From: Moesziomyces globuligerus
Taxonomy: Eukaryota; Basidiomycota; Ustilaginomycetes; Ustilaginales; Ustilaginaceae
Assembly (NCBI GenBank): GCA_030849465.1
Contig: JARVLF010000015.1
Coordinates: 1,984,001-2,048,000, forward strand
DNA length: 64,000 nt
Direction of reading: 5' to 3'
Both the position numbers and the translations under genes were made by a program. Below the pieces are notes generated by a model that was given only the letters and a program-made list of their open reading frames with translations, was not told the DNA's origin and did no database searches. Shown piece by piece: positions 8,551 to 19,330 of the stretch (positions are counted from its first letter, which is position 1; the number at the start of each line of letters is the position of its first letter).

Positions 8551-11077
8551 ATGGCTAGCACAGACCGCTACCGTCAACGCGCCGCCCGGGCCGGAGGCGA
8601 AGAACGCGCTGCGAGCGATGAAGACCCTTTCTTTTCGGAAGGCGAAGGCGAGGACGCCGTCTTTCTCGACGACGACGACGAGGATACGCTGCTGCAAGAT
8701 GCTCTGGAGGAAATGGTGGCGCAAGCAGAGGCGCGCGACTCGTTCGGCAACCAGTTTGACGACTCGGAAGGCGACTCGGAGTACATCCCGACCGACGACG
8801 ACGGCTCTGTCTACCAAGATCTCGTCGACGACGCCGGCGGACTCGAAATCGAGATGGCCGACGACGACGATGAAGACGACGATGATGATGACGATGGCGG
8901 GCAGGACGATGGCGATGGCGAGTCGATCACAATCGATATTCGCGACCTTCTGCGAGCCCACCTCGCCGCAAACACCGACGATGACGACGCGAGCGGCGAA
9001 GCCGGTAACCTCAGCACGAGAGCGGCGATCACTCGCGCACTCAACAGCATCGGCATCACAGGTCTGCAGCGCCTCCTAGCTGCTGCCACCGGGGGCGTGG
9101 TCAATGAGGACGATGACGAGCTCGAGGACGACGACGACGATGACGAAGACGAGGATAACTGGTATCACATGGCGCGCTCACGACCCATGGCGGATTTCTG
9201 GGAGCCCATCGAGCAACCCATCCGATCAGGTCAGGAGCTGGCGCTCGGCGGCGAGTTTGGTCGCCAGCCCAAGCGTCCGCTCGATTCGCCACCCTCGGCG
9301 TTCGAAGAGAGCCGCAACCTCTCGGACCTGGTGCACCAGCGCAAGTACGCGCGTCGGCGCATCCTCAAGCAGGACCTGGGTGCGTTTGTGCCCAACACCA
9401 ACGGCACCATCGTCGCCACGTATCCAGCAAGGGTGTACTGCGGACAGTACTCGCAGGATTCGTCGTTCTTCTACACGTGCACGCAGGACTTCCGCGTGCA
9501 CATGTACGACACCACCGTCGCAGGACCTCAGACGGTCCAGGTGCACGACGACGGGCCGAGGCGCGTGAGGAACAGCTGGTTCTTCAGCTCCATGGGCACC
9601 ACGCACTACACCTCGCTCCAGCAGACAAAGAGCATCCAGGGCAGACAGGGCAATTGGACCATCACCGACGCTCACCTCAGCCCCGACAACCAGTGGATGA
9701 TCTACTCGAGCATCACGCCCTTTGTGCACTTGGTCCCGACCAAGCAGACGTTCGACATGGGCGCAGGAGCTCCCAGCGACAACCAGGTCATGCTCGACTT
9801 TTCCAACACGGATGACGATACCGGGGTAAGATGGCGCTCAGCGGTAAGACGTTCCCTTTCCCAGGCTGCATCTGGAGCGTGACCGACGCTACCTCCTGAT
9901 GCAAGCACTCTGCTCGTCTCTTCTTGCGCAGAGCTGTATTGAATCGTAGCGCTGACACCTTTCGACCCTCTCGTGTCGATTGTTTTAGATCTGGTCGATT
10001 CGATTCTCGGGTGACTCACGGGAGATCGTGGCGGGCGCGCACTTTGGCGACATCTACGTATACGACATCGAAGCGCGGCGGCGCGTGCTGCGGGTCGAGG
10101 GGCATTCGGACGATGTCAACGCCGTCGCCTTTGCCGATGCGGCCTCATCCAACGTGCTGATCTCGGGCTCGGACGACTCGTTTGTCAAGGTGTGGGATCG
10201 ACGCTCGCTCTCGGGGGGCAAGCCAGCCGGCGTGTTGCTGGGCCACACCGAGGGCGTCACCTACGTCTCGCCCAAGGGCGATGGGCGCTACTGCATCTCG
10301 AACGGCAAGGACCAGTCGTGTCGGCTGTGGGACCTGCGCATGATGCACAGCTCGGCCAAGTTCGACCGCATGACGCACCTCGACTACGGTCTGCGCAACT
10401 GGGACTATCGCAACATGTCGTATCGCCAGCCGCGCTACCAGGCGCATCCGCAGGACTGCTCCGTGATGACCTACCGCGGTCATGCGGTGCTCAAGACGCT
10501 CATCCGATGTCACTTTTCACCCGCCGAGACGACGGGTCAGAAGTACATCTATTCGGGCAGTGCGGATGGTAAAATTCATATCTGGAATTTGGACGGGACA
10601 GTCGCTCAGGTGCTGGATCGGGCTCAGGTAAGGCCGCTGTACGCTGAGAAGGATCCGGCGAACCAGGTGCATGCATACAAGGCACCGGGCACGGGAGATG
10701 ACGACGACGAGTCGGAGGACGACGATCTGGATGTGTTCCGCCGACCTGGCATCGCGTCCGATCCATCTGCGCCACCTGTGCCGTGGTTCCGACGCAAGCA
10801 TCCAAGGAGGCACGGTGCGACAGCCGCCGACGCGGGAGCAGCGGGAAGAGCAAGCAGAGTGGCCGGAAGAGGCCACAGAGGTACGGGCGGTGGCGCCGCC
10901 TGCACCGTCCGAGACGTCAGCTGGCATCCGCAGGAGCCGAGTCTGATGAGCACCGCCTGGGACGGCGCAGAGGGCGAATCCGGCAGCATCGCCAAACACG
11001 AACTCGCCGAGTGGTCCAAACGCCACATGACCCTCGACGACCTCCGCGAGCAAAAACACCTCGAAGCCCAAGGCTAG
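8551..11077 (+). CDS. WD40 protein of the DCAF11/LEC14B family (CRL4 substrate receptor), two exons
   Basis: Exons 8551-9825 and 9989-11077 join in phase to 787 residues. The intron is 163 bases, GTAAGA...TTTTAG. The first 230 residues are very acidic, with long Asp runs. The WD repeats begin near residue 290 (R-V-Y-C-G-Q-Y-S-Q-D-S-S-F-F-Y-T-C-T-Q-D) and run to the C-terminus, with E-I-V-A-G-A-H-F-G-D-I-Y-V-Y-D, G-H-S-D-D-V-N-A-V-A-F and I-S-G-S-D-D-S-F-V-K-V-W-D. The block R-D-V-S-W-H-P near the end is typical of DCAF11 and plant LEC14B. Human DCAF11 is a receptor of the CUL4-DDB1 ubiquitin ligase; that role here is by homology. A low-complexity acidic insert (DDDDESEDDD) and a basic Gly/Ala/Arg-rich insert interrupt the last blades. 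Confidence 0.88.
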
Positions 11078-11210
11078 CCTGCATGTCTTTGCAATCATAC
11101 ACTGCCCTCGGCGCACATGCCCCCCCTGACTGCACACAGCACCCAAGTGGGAAAAGCAACATTGATTTGATGAGATGAAAAGGCGAGGAAGGGGGGAGAT
11201 GTGCGAGATC

Positions 11211-12434
11211 TTAGGGCGAAGACCAGCCGGCGAGTTCGACGACAAAGCTGGCCGAGAGACGGACAAACTGCATGAGGTGGTCGAAGCTGAACTCGGGATG
11301 GTCGAAGGTGTCCTGGGTGGTGTGGATGCGCTTGAGGTTGCTGTTCTCAAAGGTGGCCTCGATGGCAAAGGCGGCGTCGGCGCCGATCTTTGTCCAGCTG
11401 GCGTGATCGCTGCCAGCGTATCCGAGCTTGGTCTGGGTGTAACCGATGTCGAGGTACTCGTCGACCAGACGGCCGATGAACTTGGTGAGGGGCTGCGAGA
11501 CAAAGTCGGCGACGAGGCCGACGGTCTCCTCGGTGCCCTGCTTGACGAAGGCGGTCATGTCCTGCTGGAGCATGGCGTGGACCTTTGTGTTTTGGCGTTC
11601 GTACGCCTGGGCGACGGCCTGGGAGCCGAGCAATCCGCCCTCTTCGGCGCTGTACCAGTGCAGCTCCACGTCGGTCTCGGGACGCCAGTGCGATTCGAGC
11701 AGCACACGCAGCGCCTCGATGATCGTCACCGTGCCCGAGCCGTCGTCGTCAGCACCGGGAGCGGCGAAGAAGGGGAAGAGGTTGGTCGAGTCCTGGTGGG
11801 CGCCGAGGATGGTCACACCGCGGTCCTTGGTGAGCGTAGCGTTGGTGCCCTTGACCGAGAGCAGGATCGAGTTCTGGCCCCAGGCGTGCGGGAACTCGCG
11901 CACGCTCACGTAGTCGTACGAGTCGACCAGCTCGGTGACCGTCTTGAGCAGCCACGCCTGCGACTCGCGGCCCGTCTGGCTCTTGTAGTATCTCGTGTGG
12001 AAGCTGGTGAACTTGGCCAGGTGCTCGCGCGGCCCCTCTTGCGAGATGAGCTTAAACACCTTCTTGAGCGCCTTGCCGTGTTTGAGGTGCTTGGGGAATT
12101 TGGACTCGCTGTTGACCAGCTTGGCATCCTGGGCCTGAAGGCGCGCGGCCGAGAGCTCACCGAGTGTGGGGGTGTCGGTGAGGTCCATGAAGTGGATCCC
12201 GCGGTACCAGAGCAGCTGCTTGCCCATCTCGGTCGTCCAGTAAGGCTGCTCCTCGGGTGCGGTCTGCACGAGACGAGGCGCAAAGAGCTCGCGCATCGAG
12301 CTGGTGAGGCCGCCAAACAGCGAGCCGGCAAAGCCGCCGGCCGAGACCACGTCGTGGATGGGGGCTGCAGACGCGCCCAAGGTCGAGGTGGACAGCGCCA
12401 AGGCGACTGCCGCGATAGGGATCGTAAACTTCAT
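11211..12434 (-). CDS. Secreted M28 zinc aminopeptidase (leucine aminopeptidase type)
   Basis: 407 residues from an ATG that opens a classical signal peptide (MKFTIPIAAVALALSTSTLG, cleavage likely after ASA). The M28 two-zinc set is complete: G-A-H-Q-D-S near residue 211 (zinc His and catalytic-side Asp), P-G-A-D-D-D-G-S-G near 229 (bridging Asp), S-A-E-E-G-G-L-L-G-S near 265 (catalytic base and zinc Glu), a D-M-T-A-F segment near 295 (zinc Asp), and G-S-D-H-A-S-W near 342 (zinc His). The prodomain-like N-terminal stretch and overall length match fungal secreted leucine aminopeptidases (LapA/Lap1 type), which release N-terminal residues from peptides outside the cell. The longer frame upstream, with start near 12557, has no support as coding. 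Confidence 0.94.
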   Translation of the reverse strand: MKFTIPIAAVALALSTSTLGASAAPIHDVVSAGGFAGSLFGGLTSSMRELFAPRLVQTAPEEQPYWTTEMGKQLLWYRGIHFMDLTDTPTLGELSAARLQAQDAKLVNSESKFPKHLKHGKALKKVFKLISQEGPREHLAKFTSFHTRYYKSQTGRESQAWLLKTVTELVDSYDYVSVREFPHAWGQNSILLSVKGTNATLTKDRGVTILGAHQDSTNLFPFFAAPGADDDGSGTVTIIEALRVLLESHWRPETDVELHWYSAEEGGLLGSQAVAQAYERQNTKVHAMLQQDMTAFVKQGTEETVGLVADFVSQPLTKFIGRLVDEYLDIGYTQTKLGYAGSDHASWTKIGADAAFAIEATFENSNLKRIHTTQDTFDHPEFSFDHLMQFVRLSASFVVELAGWSSP

Positions 12435-12984
12435 CGCGAATGTGTGCGTGCTTCTTGAGGATGCTCGTGAACTTGAGCCGATGATGGTGGTGCGGAACTG
12501 AGAGGATGAGTGTGTCGGCTGAGCAATCTTGAGGCGCATACACCCCTGTGGACGCATACACGCTGCGTAGAAGGGGGGCCGCGCAGACCGCTCTCAGCTC
12601 GACGCACAGATCGGTGCCTCGGCCGCAACTCGGCTCTCTGCCTCCCGCATTCAGCCAGGGTTCAGCAAGCTCTGTGTGGAGGTTGAGCAGCTTCGACCCA
12701 GTCGTTGCCATTTTCGGCGTCTCTGGCGTGCGGAACCCATGGCACAAATGCGTTCCCAAAGCTCTAACAGTCAGATAAAAGATTGTTAGAGTGCAAAAGC
12801 GTCTACGGTCGTGAGCGCTTGACATCTGAGCTTGGACCTGCAAGCAGCCACTTCAACGAGCCTTAGGACGGCCTGACCGACGATCCCAGCCGCGACGAGT
12901 GGACTCACCAAGAAGTAGAGCCTGCTCTCACTTACGCCACGGGGCTGGTACAGATATGCGATTGCTTTGCGTGACTGACGATCT
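12435..12984. other. Region between the aminopeptidase and LTV1
   Basis: 550 bases; both flanking genes are on the minus strand. It holds the LTV1 3' end and the aminopeptidase promoter. On the minus strand a consensus donor GTAAGT (12935-12930) is followed by an acceptor TTGCAG ending at 12838. This could be a 3'-UTR intron of LTV1. No gene was found. Confidence 0.5.
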
Positions 12985-15189
12985 CTAAAGCAGACGCATG
13001 CCGGCGGGGCCGCCCTCGGTCTCCTTCCTGCCGCGTTCCGCCTTGGTCTGCTTCTTCTTCTCGCTGGCAAACGCCTGTTTGGTCTTCATCTTGCGCTCCT
13101 TGCGATCCTTCTTGTTGGCTTTGAGCGCCTCCTTGCGCGCCTTCCTATCCTCCTTGGACTCGTTGCGGTCGCGCTTGGCAGTCACCGCGATGGTCGACAT
13201 CCTCCGTGCCGTCTCGCCGCCCTCGGTCGCATCCGAGTCGTACTCCTCGCCATCCTCCGTGTCGGAGCCCGAATCGCTCGAGCCCGACGGAGGTCCTCTG
13301 CCATCTTCCTCGTCCGCGTCCTTCTCGTCCTCTTGCAGCTTCTTCTTCGCCACACCTCGCGGCTTGGAGTAGCCAACGATCTCGGGAAAGCCCGTGCGCG
13401 GGTTGACCCTGATCTTGGGCAGGCGTTCTTCGTCGTTGAGGAACGCCGACGCCGATGGCCTCTGGCTGGTGTAGCTCGTCATACTCGGCGCCATACCGTT
13501 GCCGAGCATAGCGCGGTTGACAGCGCCGTTGCTGCCGCCGACGACGCTGCCCGGTCGGAAGGCCGAGGCGTTGCTGCCGCCAAACACGCTCTCCTTTGCC
13601 GAGATCGTGCGCGGGTGGTTCTCCAGGTTGGTCTTGGTGCTCTGGATCGACTCGACGTCCCACTTTTCGCGCATGTGACTCCTGGGCACCGGGTCGACAA
13701 TCTCCTCGTCCGGCGACTCGTAGTCCTCGTACTCGCCCAGATCACCATCGCCCTTGCCCTCGTCCGTCTCCTTGCCCGTCCACTCGCGCCCGTTGATGCG
13801 CGCCCGTCCGAGCTCCTTACGCAGGATCGCCAGCTTCTCGGCCGACGACGAGTCGACACCGCCGAGCGCTTCGCGCAGCTTGCCGTGCTTGGTCTCGTAC
13901 TTGGCCAGGAAGTCGTCCATGATGCCTTCGAAATCCTCGCGCGTCACCATCTCGCCCGCCTCTTCGCCATCCGAGTCGACAAACTCCTCGTCCTCGAGCG
14001 CCTCGAGCGAAGGGTCAAAGTCCTCGCGGATGCCGTACTTGATGCCGAGCTGCGCAAAGCGGTCGTCGAGATCCGTCAGACCCTTGTTGCGGAACATGGC
14101 CGACGACGACATCGACCACGCCGTGCTCCCGCCGCCGATCGATGGCGCCTTGGTGCTCGCCGCCCGGCGGGCGAGCGCACCCGGCTTGCCCTTCTTGCCG
14201 ATCGCCGTGCCGCCCGCGGTGTACATAGTCCCCGCGCGCGATCCCGCGACCGAGCCGCCTCCACGGAGCGAAGCGAGCTGGTCGCGCTCCTCGTCGTCGT
14301 CGGCGTTGCCATCGTCCGAGCCAGGTCCCGCGTTCCGCTGCATCTCCTGCTGCTTCTTGAAGAGCGCAACACGCGCCTCGAGCGACATGTTTTCCTCGCC
14401 GAGTTCTTCGCGCTCCCTCTGTGCCCGCGCAGCCGGGTCTGCCCAGATCGCCTCATCGCCTTCGGGAGCGTCGTTCCTCCACTCGTCATCGGGTCGGGTT
14501 ACGCCGTCCCACTCTCCATCCTTCACGACCTCGCCAAAGAAGTCGTCGTCCAGCTCGTCGTCTACGAACGCCTCGTCGTCAAGCGCCTCGAGAGCTTGCC
14601 GCAGATGTGGGTCCATGTCGGGCTGGAATCCTTGCAGGGAGGGCTCGACGGCCAAGTGGGAAGTGAAGCTGAAGGGCATCTCCTTCTGCGACGGCAGCAC
14701 CGAGGCGGGCAAGTTGAGCTTGCCGTCCCTGTCCGCCTCTGCGCCGTCCTTGAGTGCGAAGCTGGCATCCTTCTTCTCCTTGCCCTTGCCCTTGTTGGCC
14801 GAGGCGGAGACGAGGATGGTGTCGATGTCCTCGTCGACGTTTTCGCCGCCACGCTTGATGTTCTCGTCGTCCTTGATCGGACGCAGATGCTGCATGTAGT
14901 CGTACTCGGTGTCGTCAAAGTAGACGCCGTAGTTGGCCGCCTCGCCGATGTTGCTGCGAATCGGCTTGCCGTACTTGTCGCGGATCACCGAGGCGTCCGC
15001 CTCGAGCTCGGCACGCGTCTTGCCCTTGGCGCGGCTCTGGTTGGCCGGATCGAACGAGAGCAGCACGTGGGCACCGGCGTCGGGGTCATTGATGAGCGGA
15101 TCACGCTGCGATCGGTGCACCAGCTGGAAGTGCTGCGCGTTGTCGGAACGCCATATCGACTTGTTCTTCGTCTTGGACTTGGCTGGCAT
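12985..15189 (-). CDS. LTV1: 40S ribosomal subunit biogenesis factor Ltv1
   Basis: 734 residues, longer than the yeast protein (about 460). The N-terminus W-R-S-D-N-A-Q-H-F-Q-L-V-H-R-S-Q-R-D-P near residue 12 and the following V-L-L-S-F-D are the family signature. The conserved blocks P-D-M-D-P-H-L-R-Q-A-L-E-A-L-D-D-E-A-F and D-P-S-L-E-A-L-E-D-E-E-F are both present, with acidic linkers, and the protein ends in a Lys/Arg-rich tail. Ltv1 rides pre-40S particles, helps place uS3, and takes part in nuclear export and late cytoplasmic maturation. The extra length comes from low-complexity Ser, Asp and Glu inserts. It is divergent from CSL4, with about 490 bases between the two ATGs. Confidence 0.95.
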   Translation of the reverse strand: MPAKSKTKNKSIWRSDNAQHFQLVHRSQRDPLINDPDAGAHVLLSFDPANQSRAKGKTRAELEADASVIRDKYGKPIRSNIGEAANYGVYFDDTEYDYMQHLRPIKDDENIKRGGENVDEDIDTILVSASANKGKGKEKKDASFALKDGAEADRDGKLNLPASVLPSQKEMPFSFTSHLAVEPSLQGFQPDMDPHLRQALEALDDEAFVDDELDDDFFGEVVKDGEWDGVTRPDDEWRNDAPEGDEAIWADPAARAQREREELGEENMSLEARVALFKKQQEMQRNAGPGSDDGNADDDEERDQLASLRGGGSVAGSRAGTMYTAGGTAIGKKGKPGALARRAASTKAPSIGGGSTAWSMSSSAMFRNKGLTDLDDRFAQLGIKYGIREDFDPSLEALEDEEFVDSDGEEAGEMVTREDFEGIMDDFLAKYETKHGKLREALGGVDSSSAEKLAILRKELGRARINGREWTGKETDEGKGDGDLGEYEDYESPDEEIVDPVPRSHMREKWDVESIQSTKTNLENHPRTISAKESVFGGSNASAFRPGSVVGGSNGAVNRAMLGNGMAPSMTSYTSQRPSASAFLNDEERLPKIRVNPRTGFPEIVGYSKPRGVAKKKLQEDEKDADEEDGRGPPSGSSDSGSDTEDGEEYDSDATEGGETARRMSTIAVTAKRDRNESKEDRKARKEALKANKKDRKERKMKTKQAFASEKKKQTKAERGRKETEGGPAGMRLL

Positions 15190-15683
15190 GCTGGGCTACA
15201 ATCGGGCGCGCCGCCACTCGCTTCGTGCTGGTGCGTCTGCGAGAGGTTGTGTTCGGGTACAGAAGCGCTCGGAGTCGATCTTGAATTGCAGAGGCTCAGC
15301 GCGGGCTGTATCGCTAGCTGTGTGTCTGAAGCAAGTGGGATCGAGATGCGAAGTCGATGTGGTCAATGATGGTGTCGGCACAAGGAAAACCTTGAAGGTT
15401 CCTATGCATCAAGCTTCCAGAAAATTTTCGAGAACAGCAGGTGGCAGCGCAGCGCACTTGAAAAATGGTTCAGGGTGCAGCACAAGGCGTTAAGGCCGGC
15501 CTACGATTTTGCGTTTTTTGGCACTTTTTGAACATTTTCGCGGCTGCTCCACCTCGAGCTGCTTATGTAATCATAAATTCTGTCCCCAAGCGGAGCTACC
15601 AACATCCTCGCATCTGTCAAGACTTGGCCTCCACCACCATTCCTCCACCAGTCACACAGGGCATCACACCAACGTCCGTCATA
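15190..15683. promoter_or_regulatory. Shared divergent promoter of LTV1 and CSL4
   Basis: 494 bases. It contains the perfect palindrome GAAAATTTTC at 15420-15429 and further T-rich runs near 15510-15540. A frame in phase with CSL4 is open from an ATG at 15465, but its product does not resemble the family, so the region is treated as leader. Confidence 0.55.
15420..15429. promoter_or_regulatory. RRPE-like palindrome GAAAATTTTC
   Basis: The sequence is its own reverse complement and resembles the RRPE element (AAAAATTTT core) that marks ribosome-biogenesis promoters in budding yeast. Both genes driven from this region act in rRNA or ribosome maturation. Function here is inferred. Confidence 0.4.
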
Positions 15684-16460
15684 ATGGTGGCATCGACGAC
15701 GCCATCCACATCCAGCTCGCGGCTGCTGCTGCCAGGTCAACCGCTATCGTCAACGCTGTCTGCCAAGCCGGGGCAGCCAACATTGGAGCTGGGATTGGGC
15801 ACCTACTCGCGCGGCGACTACATCCTCTCCTCGCTCGTTGGCTACGAGTCGCGTACGCCGTCGACGTCGCAGTCCACAACATCCTCCACGCGCACAGGTA
15901 CTTCTAAAGCAGAGGTGGTTTCGATCAGTGGGGTGGAGAATCGGTTCGTGGTGCCTCGGCCGGATTCGACGGTGATTGCGCGCGTCACGCGCGTCACGCC
16001 GCGGCAGGCGTACCTCTCGATCCTGATTGTCGACGGCCAACCGTGCGGCTCGTCGTCGTCGACCTCGTCGACCTTCGTCCAGTCTGGACTCGGCAACCAC
16101 GCTGCAGGCGAGGGCGAGGGGATCGATTTCCAGGGCGTCGTGAGGTCGCAAGACGTCCGTTCCACCGAAAAGGACAAGGTCAAGCTCGCAGACTGCTTCC
16201 GTCCGGGCGACATTGTTCGCGCCACCGTCATCAGCCTCGGAGACGCACGGAGCTACTACCTCTCCACAGCCGCTAATCATCTTGGCGTCATCTACGCCCG
16301 GTCAGCAACTTCCGCACAAGCCAGCGATGCAAGCCCCCATCACGGCCCAGGCTGGAACATCGCAGGCAACGAAATGATCCCCATCAGCTGGAACCAGATG
16401 ATCGACCCCGTCACAGGCTCCGTCGAAAACAGGAAATGCGCCAAACCAGACTCGATCTAA
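15684..16460 (+). CDS. CSL4: RNA exosome cap subunit Csl4
   Basis: 258 residues from an ATG with A at -3 and G at +4; an upstream in-frame ATG at 15465 would add 73 residues with no family resemblance. The N-terminal domain has L-L-P-G-Q-P-L and G-L-G-T-Y-S-R-G-D-Y-I, as in Csl4. A central S1-like RNA-binding domain follows (S-T-V-I-A-R-V-T-R-V-T-P-R-Q-A-Y, then F-Q-G-V-V-R-S-Q-D-V-R with F-R-P-G-D-I-V-R-A-T-V-I-S-L-G-D). It ends M-I-P-I-S-W-N-Q-M-I-D-P-V-T-G ... R-K-C-A-K-P, as in Csl4 proteins. The protein sits on the exosome ring and guides RNA into 3'-5' degradation and processing. A Ser-rich insert lengthens the S1 domain. Confidence 0.94.
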   Translation: MVASTTPSTSSSRLLLPGQPLSSTLSAKPGQPTLELGLGTYSRGDYILSSLVGYESRTPSTSQSTTSSTRTGTSKAEVVSISGVENRFVVPRPDSTVIARVTRVTPRQAYLSILIVDGQPCGSSSSTSSTFVQSGLGNHAAGEGEGIDFQGVVRSQDVRSTEKDKVKLADCFRPGDIVRATVISLGDARSYYLSTAANHLGVIYARSATSAQASDASPHHGPGWNIAGNEMIPISWNQMIDPVTGSVENRKCAKPDSI

Positions 16461-16771
16461 ACCCACGCTACCTCGCCTTTCTCAACACCTCCTACTTGTA
16501 CACTAGCCCTCACCACCTATACAACGATGCACAAGCTCACCTCCTCCTCTGGCCCACGCCCGCTTGCACAAACGCAGCTGCTTCGAGTCAAACATGAAAT
16601 TCCGTCTAAAACAAAGTTGCATCGCATCGACAGGCCCAGACACCCATTCTCGACGCTGAATGGTCATCACAAACCTGATGCAACGTGCAGCCGAGCAATG
16701 TTTCCTCTTCCGTGTGCGGATCGCGGTGTTGCACATTTGTGTTCCGTTGAGTTTGCCGGATTTGGCGTTAT
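16461..16771. other. Convergent intergenic region
   Basis: 311 bases between the CSL4 stop and the kinase stop. Presumably 3' untranslated sequence of both; nothing else recognised. Confidence 0.6.
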
Positions 16772-19330
16772 TCAGTCCTTTCGGTGGAAGAGCGAGTTCT
16801 TCCTCTTGCTCTCTTCGCTCATGACCTTGACGTGCGGGTGGTCGGGCTGATCGCCGGGCTTGCCATCCTTGACAATGTGCGCGCACGTGCGGATGCCCTT
16901 GAGCCAGTCATCCCCATGGTCGTCATCGTCCTCAAACTCGGTCAGCCCGATGGCGCCGAGCCCGGCCGCATGCGCATCGCGGCTGATGCCGTCGATCGTG
17001 CCGCCGCGCGGCGAGATCGTTCCCGTTCCTTCCGGATGCGCCTGGGCATGTGCACCGTCGATAGCCGAGCGCAGCATGTCGGTACTGTTGCTGCGCGACA
17101 TGACGGGCGTGCGTGTCAGCGGACTGTCGGTGTCGCTGAACCTGCGTCCGCGCAGGAGATCGCCCAGCGTACAGCGCAGCGACGGCTCAACGGCCATCAT
17201 GCGCGAGAGCGCCGAGCGCGTCTCTCGCGGCAGCAGTCGGAAGATGCTGTCGGCCGCACCCGAGGTGAAGGTGGTTTGCGACGACGCAGACGACACGCTG
17301 TCGCTGCGGTGCTGGTGCGGACGCACATCGTCAAAGGCTCCGGCGCCTTCGCCTGCCGTTGCATCGTCGGTCAGCATCGAGCTAGGCGACGACACGGTTG
17401 GCGACATGGCGCTCGGGCTCGCCGTCGCCACGGCGCCGTCGTCGCCGAGCATCTTGTGCGTGTCGAACGAGTCGCTGAGCGACGGCGAGTGCGGGTTTGA
17501 GTGGATCGAGTGCGGAGTCATGTAGCCTGCCTCCTTAGCCGAGCGGATCTGCGGCGTAGGCGCACTGTCGTCGGAGCTGGTCACCGGGTCGATAGTTGAC
17601 ATACCCAGGTTCCGGCGGATCGCCGAGACGTGGTCGCCCGAGTTGACGCGGCTGGCCAGCGTGCTCGATGCAGGCGTGCTGCTCTGGCGACTCGGACCCT
17701 CGCTGTTGATTCGAGCCTCGGAAGGTGGTGCCTTGCACAGCTCCGGATGCGAGGTCACAAACAGGCGGAAGCTTGGGTCCGTCTTCATGTCCGGCAGCTT
17801 CCACGGGAAGCGGCGAAGGATCATGCATAGGAAGATGATCGCACAGCTCCACACGTCCGTAAGGCGGGGATCGTAGGTCTGCTGTGAGAGCACTTCGGGC
17901 GCGAGGTACGGGTCGGAGCCCACCACACCGGTCGCCACCACCTTGCTCTTTCCGGGAGAGTGGAAGACGGTGGCAGTACCAAAGTCGATGAGCTTGACGA
18001 TGTTGCCTGTGGTCATGACACAGTTGTCGAGCTTTAGGTCGCGGTGCGCGAGGCCCATGGAGTGAAGGTAGTCGACACCGTCGCAGATCTGGCGGAAGAC
18101 ACAGTAGATCTCCTGGCGACACATCTTGCCGCTCATGACGACGCTGAAGAGGTCGTAGGGGGCGTACTCCATCACTTCGTAGTAGTGGCCATGATCAGAG
18201 ATGATGTCGATGGTCTCGATGATGTTGACGTGGTGGAGGGTGCTGCCGATGCAGAACTCGGCAGTGACCTTCTTGATGTACTCCTTCTCGTTCTCGCCAG
18301 GCCTGCGCTGTCTGAACTCCTTGACGGCAAAGACGGTGTGATCCTTGGAGCGCTTGATGAGACGCACGGTGCCTCCGGCACCGGAACCGAGCACCTTGCC
18401 CCACTTTCCATACTTCTTTGCGAGATGCGCATGGTCCTCGCCGAGGGGCGGCGAATCCTTGCCGTGGCGTTTGGGTGTCGCGACGCCGGAGCGGCTGCTG
18501 TCGCTGCGCGAGTCGCTGTTGTGGTGTCCGATGTGGTTGTGGAGGAACTTGCGCAAGTCCGAGAGAGGGTTGTGGTGGGTCGAGTGATCCTTATCCTTCT
18601 TCTTCTTGTGGTGAGCGTCGTTGTCCGAGGGCGATGCGGCGCCGCTGCCACCGCTCCCGTGGCGCTCGGTGTTGCGGCGGGAGCCGAGCTTGGGGAAGAT
18701 GAACTGCGGGGGCGTGCTGGCGACGTCGCTGCTGGAAGCGTCGACACCTCGCGCGGATGCGAGGCCGCTAGCGCCGGCACCCTGCACGAACGAGGTGCCG
18801 GTAACAGCGCCGCTGAGGACCTTATTGAGGCCGGAGCGAGGCTGGCTCGCGACTGGCGAGATGGGTTCCGACGAGAGGCTGTGGGGCTGCAGGTGGGCGG
18901 AGGAGCCGCCGGTTCCGATGGGTGTAGCCACGCCCGAGTGGTCTGCGCGTTCGCTGAGTCCCATTTTCCTCAGGTTCTCGGATCGGATCTTGGCAGCGGA
19001 AGCGCTAGGTCCAGTGATAGCATCGACGGGACCAGAAACGATGGCACTGGAGGTGTCGAGACCCGCTGTGGAGACAGGCGAAGCGATCTGAGAAGGAGAA
19101 GAGATGACGTACGCATTGTTGCTGTTGCTGGCAACCGGCGTTGGCACATCGGTAGACAAGGAAGCGAGCTGACCAGGCTGGACAGTTGTATAGCCAGGAG
19201 CAGCGGAATTTTCTCGAAGCGTCATGTTGTTTGTTTCGGTGGCCAGATGAACGACGTCGGCACCGCGTCGGTCCTGATCCGGTTCCGTGGCGTGGTGGAC
19301 GATAGGGTCCATTGGCTTTGACGACAACAT
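16772..19330 (-). CDS. Ser/Thr protein kinase of the HAL4(SAT4)/HAL5 fungal family
   Basis: 852 residues. Residues 1-300 are Ser/Thr/Pro/Gly-rich and look disordered, with a KKKKDKDHS patch. The kinase domain spans about 305-565: glycine loop [12 protein letters not shown] with the ATP lysine, H-R-D-L-K-L-D-N near 428, D-F-G-T-A near 452 and A-P-E-V-L near 478. The glycine loop, the [14 protein letters not shown] segment and the [12 protein letters not shown] block are characteristic of the fungal NPR/HAL kinases, which stabilise plasma-membrane nutrient and potassium transporters in yeast. A long Ser-rich insert splits the C-lobe after F-R-L-F-V; the last helices resume at [16 protein letters not shown]. 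The assignment within the NPR/HAL family is by similarity. Confidence 0.9.
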   Translation of the reverse strand: MLSSKPMDPIVHHATEPDQDRRGADVVHLATETNNMTLRENSAAPGYTTVQPGQLASLSTDVPTPVASNSNNAYVISSPSQIASPVSTAGLDTSSAIVSGPVDAITGPSASAAKIRSENLRKMGLSERADHSGVATPIGTGGSSAHLQPHSLSSEPISPVASQPRSGLNKVLSGAVTGTSFVQGAGASGLASARGVDASSSDVASTPPQFIFPKLGSRRNTERHGSGGSGAASPSDNDAHHKKKKDKDHSTHHNPLSDLRKFLHNHIGHHNSDSRSDSSRSGVATPKRHGKDSPPLGEDHAHLAKKYGKWGKVLGSGAGGTVRLIKRSKDHTVFAVKEFRQRRPGENEKEYIKKVTAEFCIGSTLHHVNIIETIDIISDHGHYYEVMEYAPYDLFSVVMSGKMCRQEIYCVFRQICDGVDYLHSMGLAHRDLKLDNCVMTTGNIVKLIDFGTATVFHSPGKSKVVATGVVGSDPYLAPEVLSQQTYDPRLTDVWSCAIIFLCMILRRFPWKLPDMKTDPSFRLFVTSHPELCKAPPSEARINSEGPSRQSSTPASSTLASRVNSGDHVSAIRRNLGMSTIDPVTSSDDSAPTPQIRSAKEAGYMTPHSIHSNPHSPSLSDSFDTHKMLGDDGAVATASPSAMSPTVSSPSSMLTDDATAGEGAGAFDDVRPHQHRSDSVSSASSQTTFTSGAADSIFRLLPRETRSALSRMMAVEPSLRCTLGDLLRGRRFSDTDSPLTRTPVMSRSNSTDMLRSAIDGAHAQAHPEGTGTISPRGGTIDGISRDAHAAGLGAIGLTEFEDDDDHGDDWLKGIRTCAHIVKDGKPGDQPDHPHVKVMSEESKRKNSLFHRKD

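Noticed and set aside
12786..13070. Small basic ORF overlapping the LTV1 3' end on the same strand
   Set aside because: It overlaps LTV1 in another frame, has no domain, and is better explained as a shadow plus 3' untranslated sequence.
15465..15683. Upstream in-frame ATG of CSL4
   Set aside because: The 73 added residues are rich in Phe, Ile and Pro and lack family similarity; the ATG at 15684 has better context and gives the expected length.
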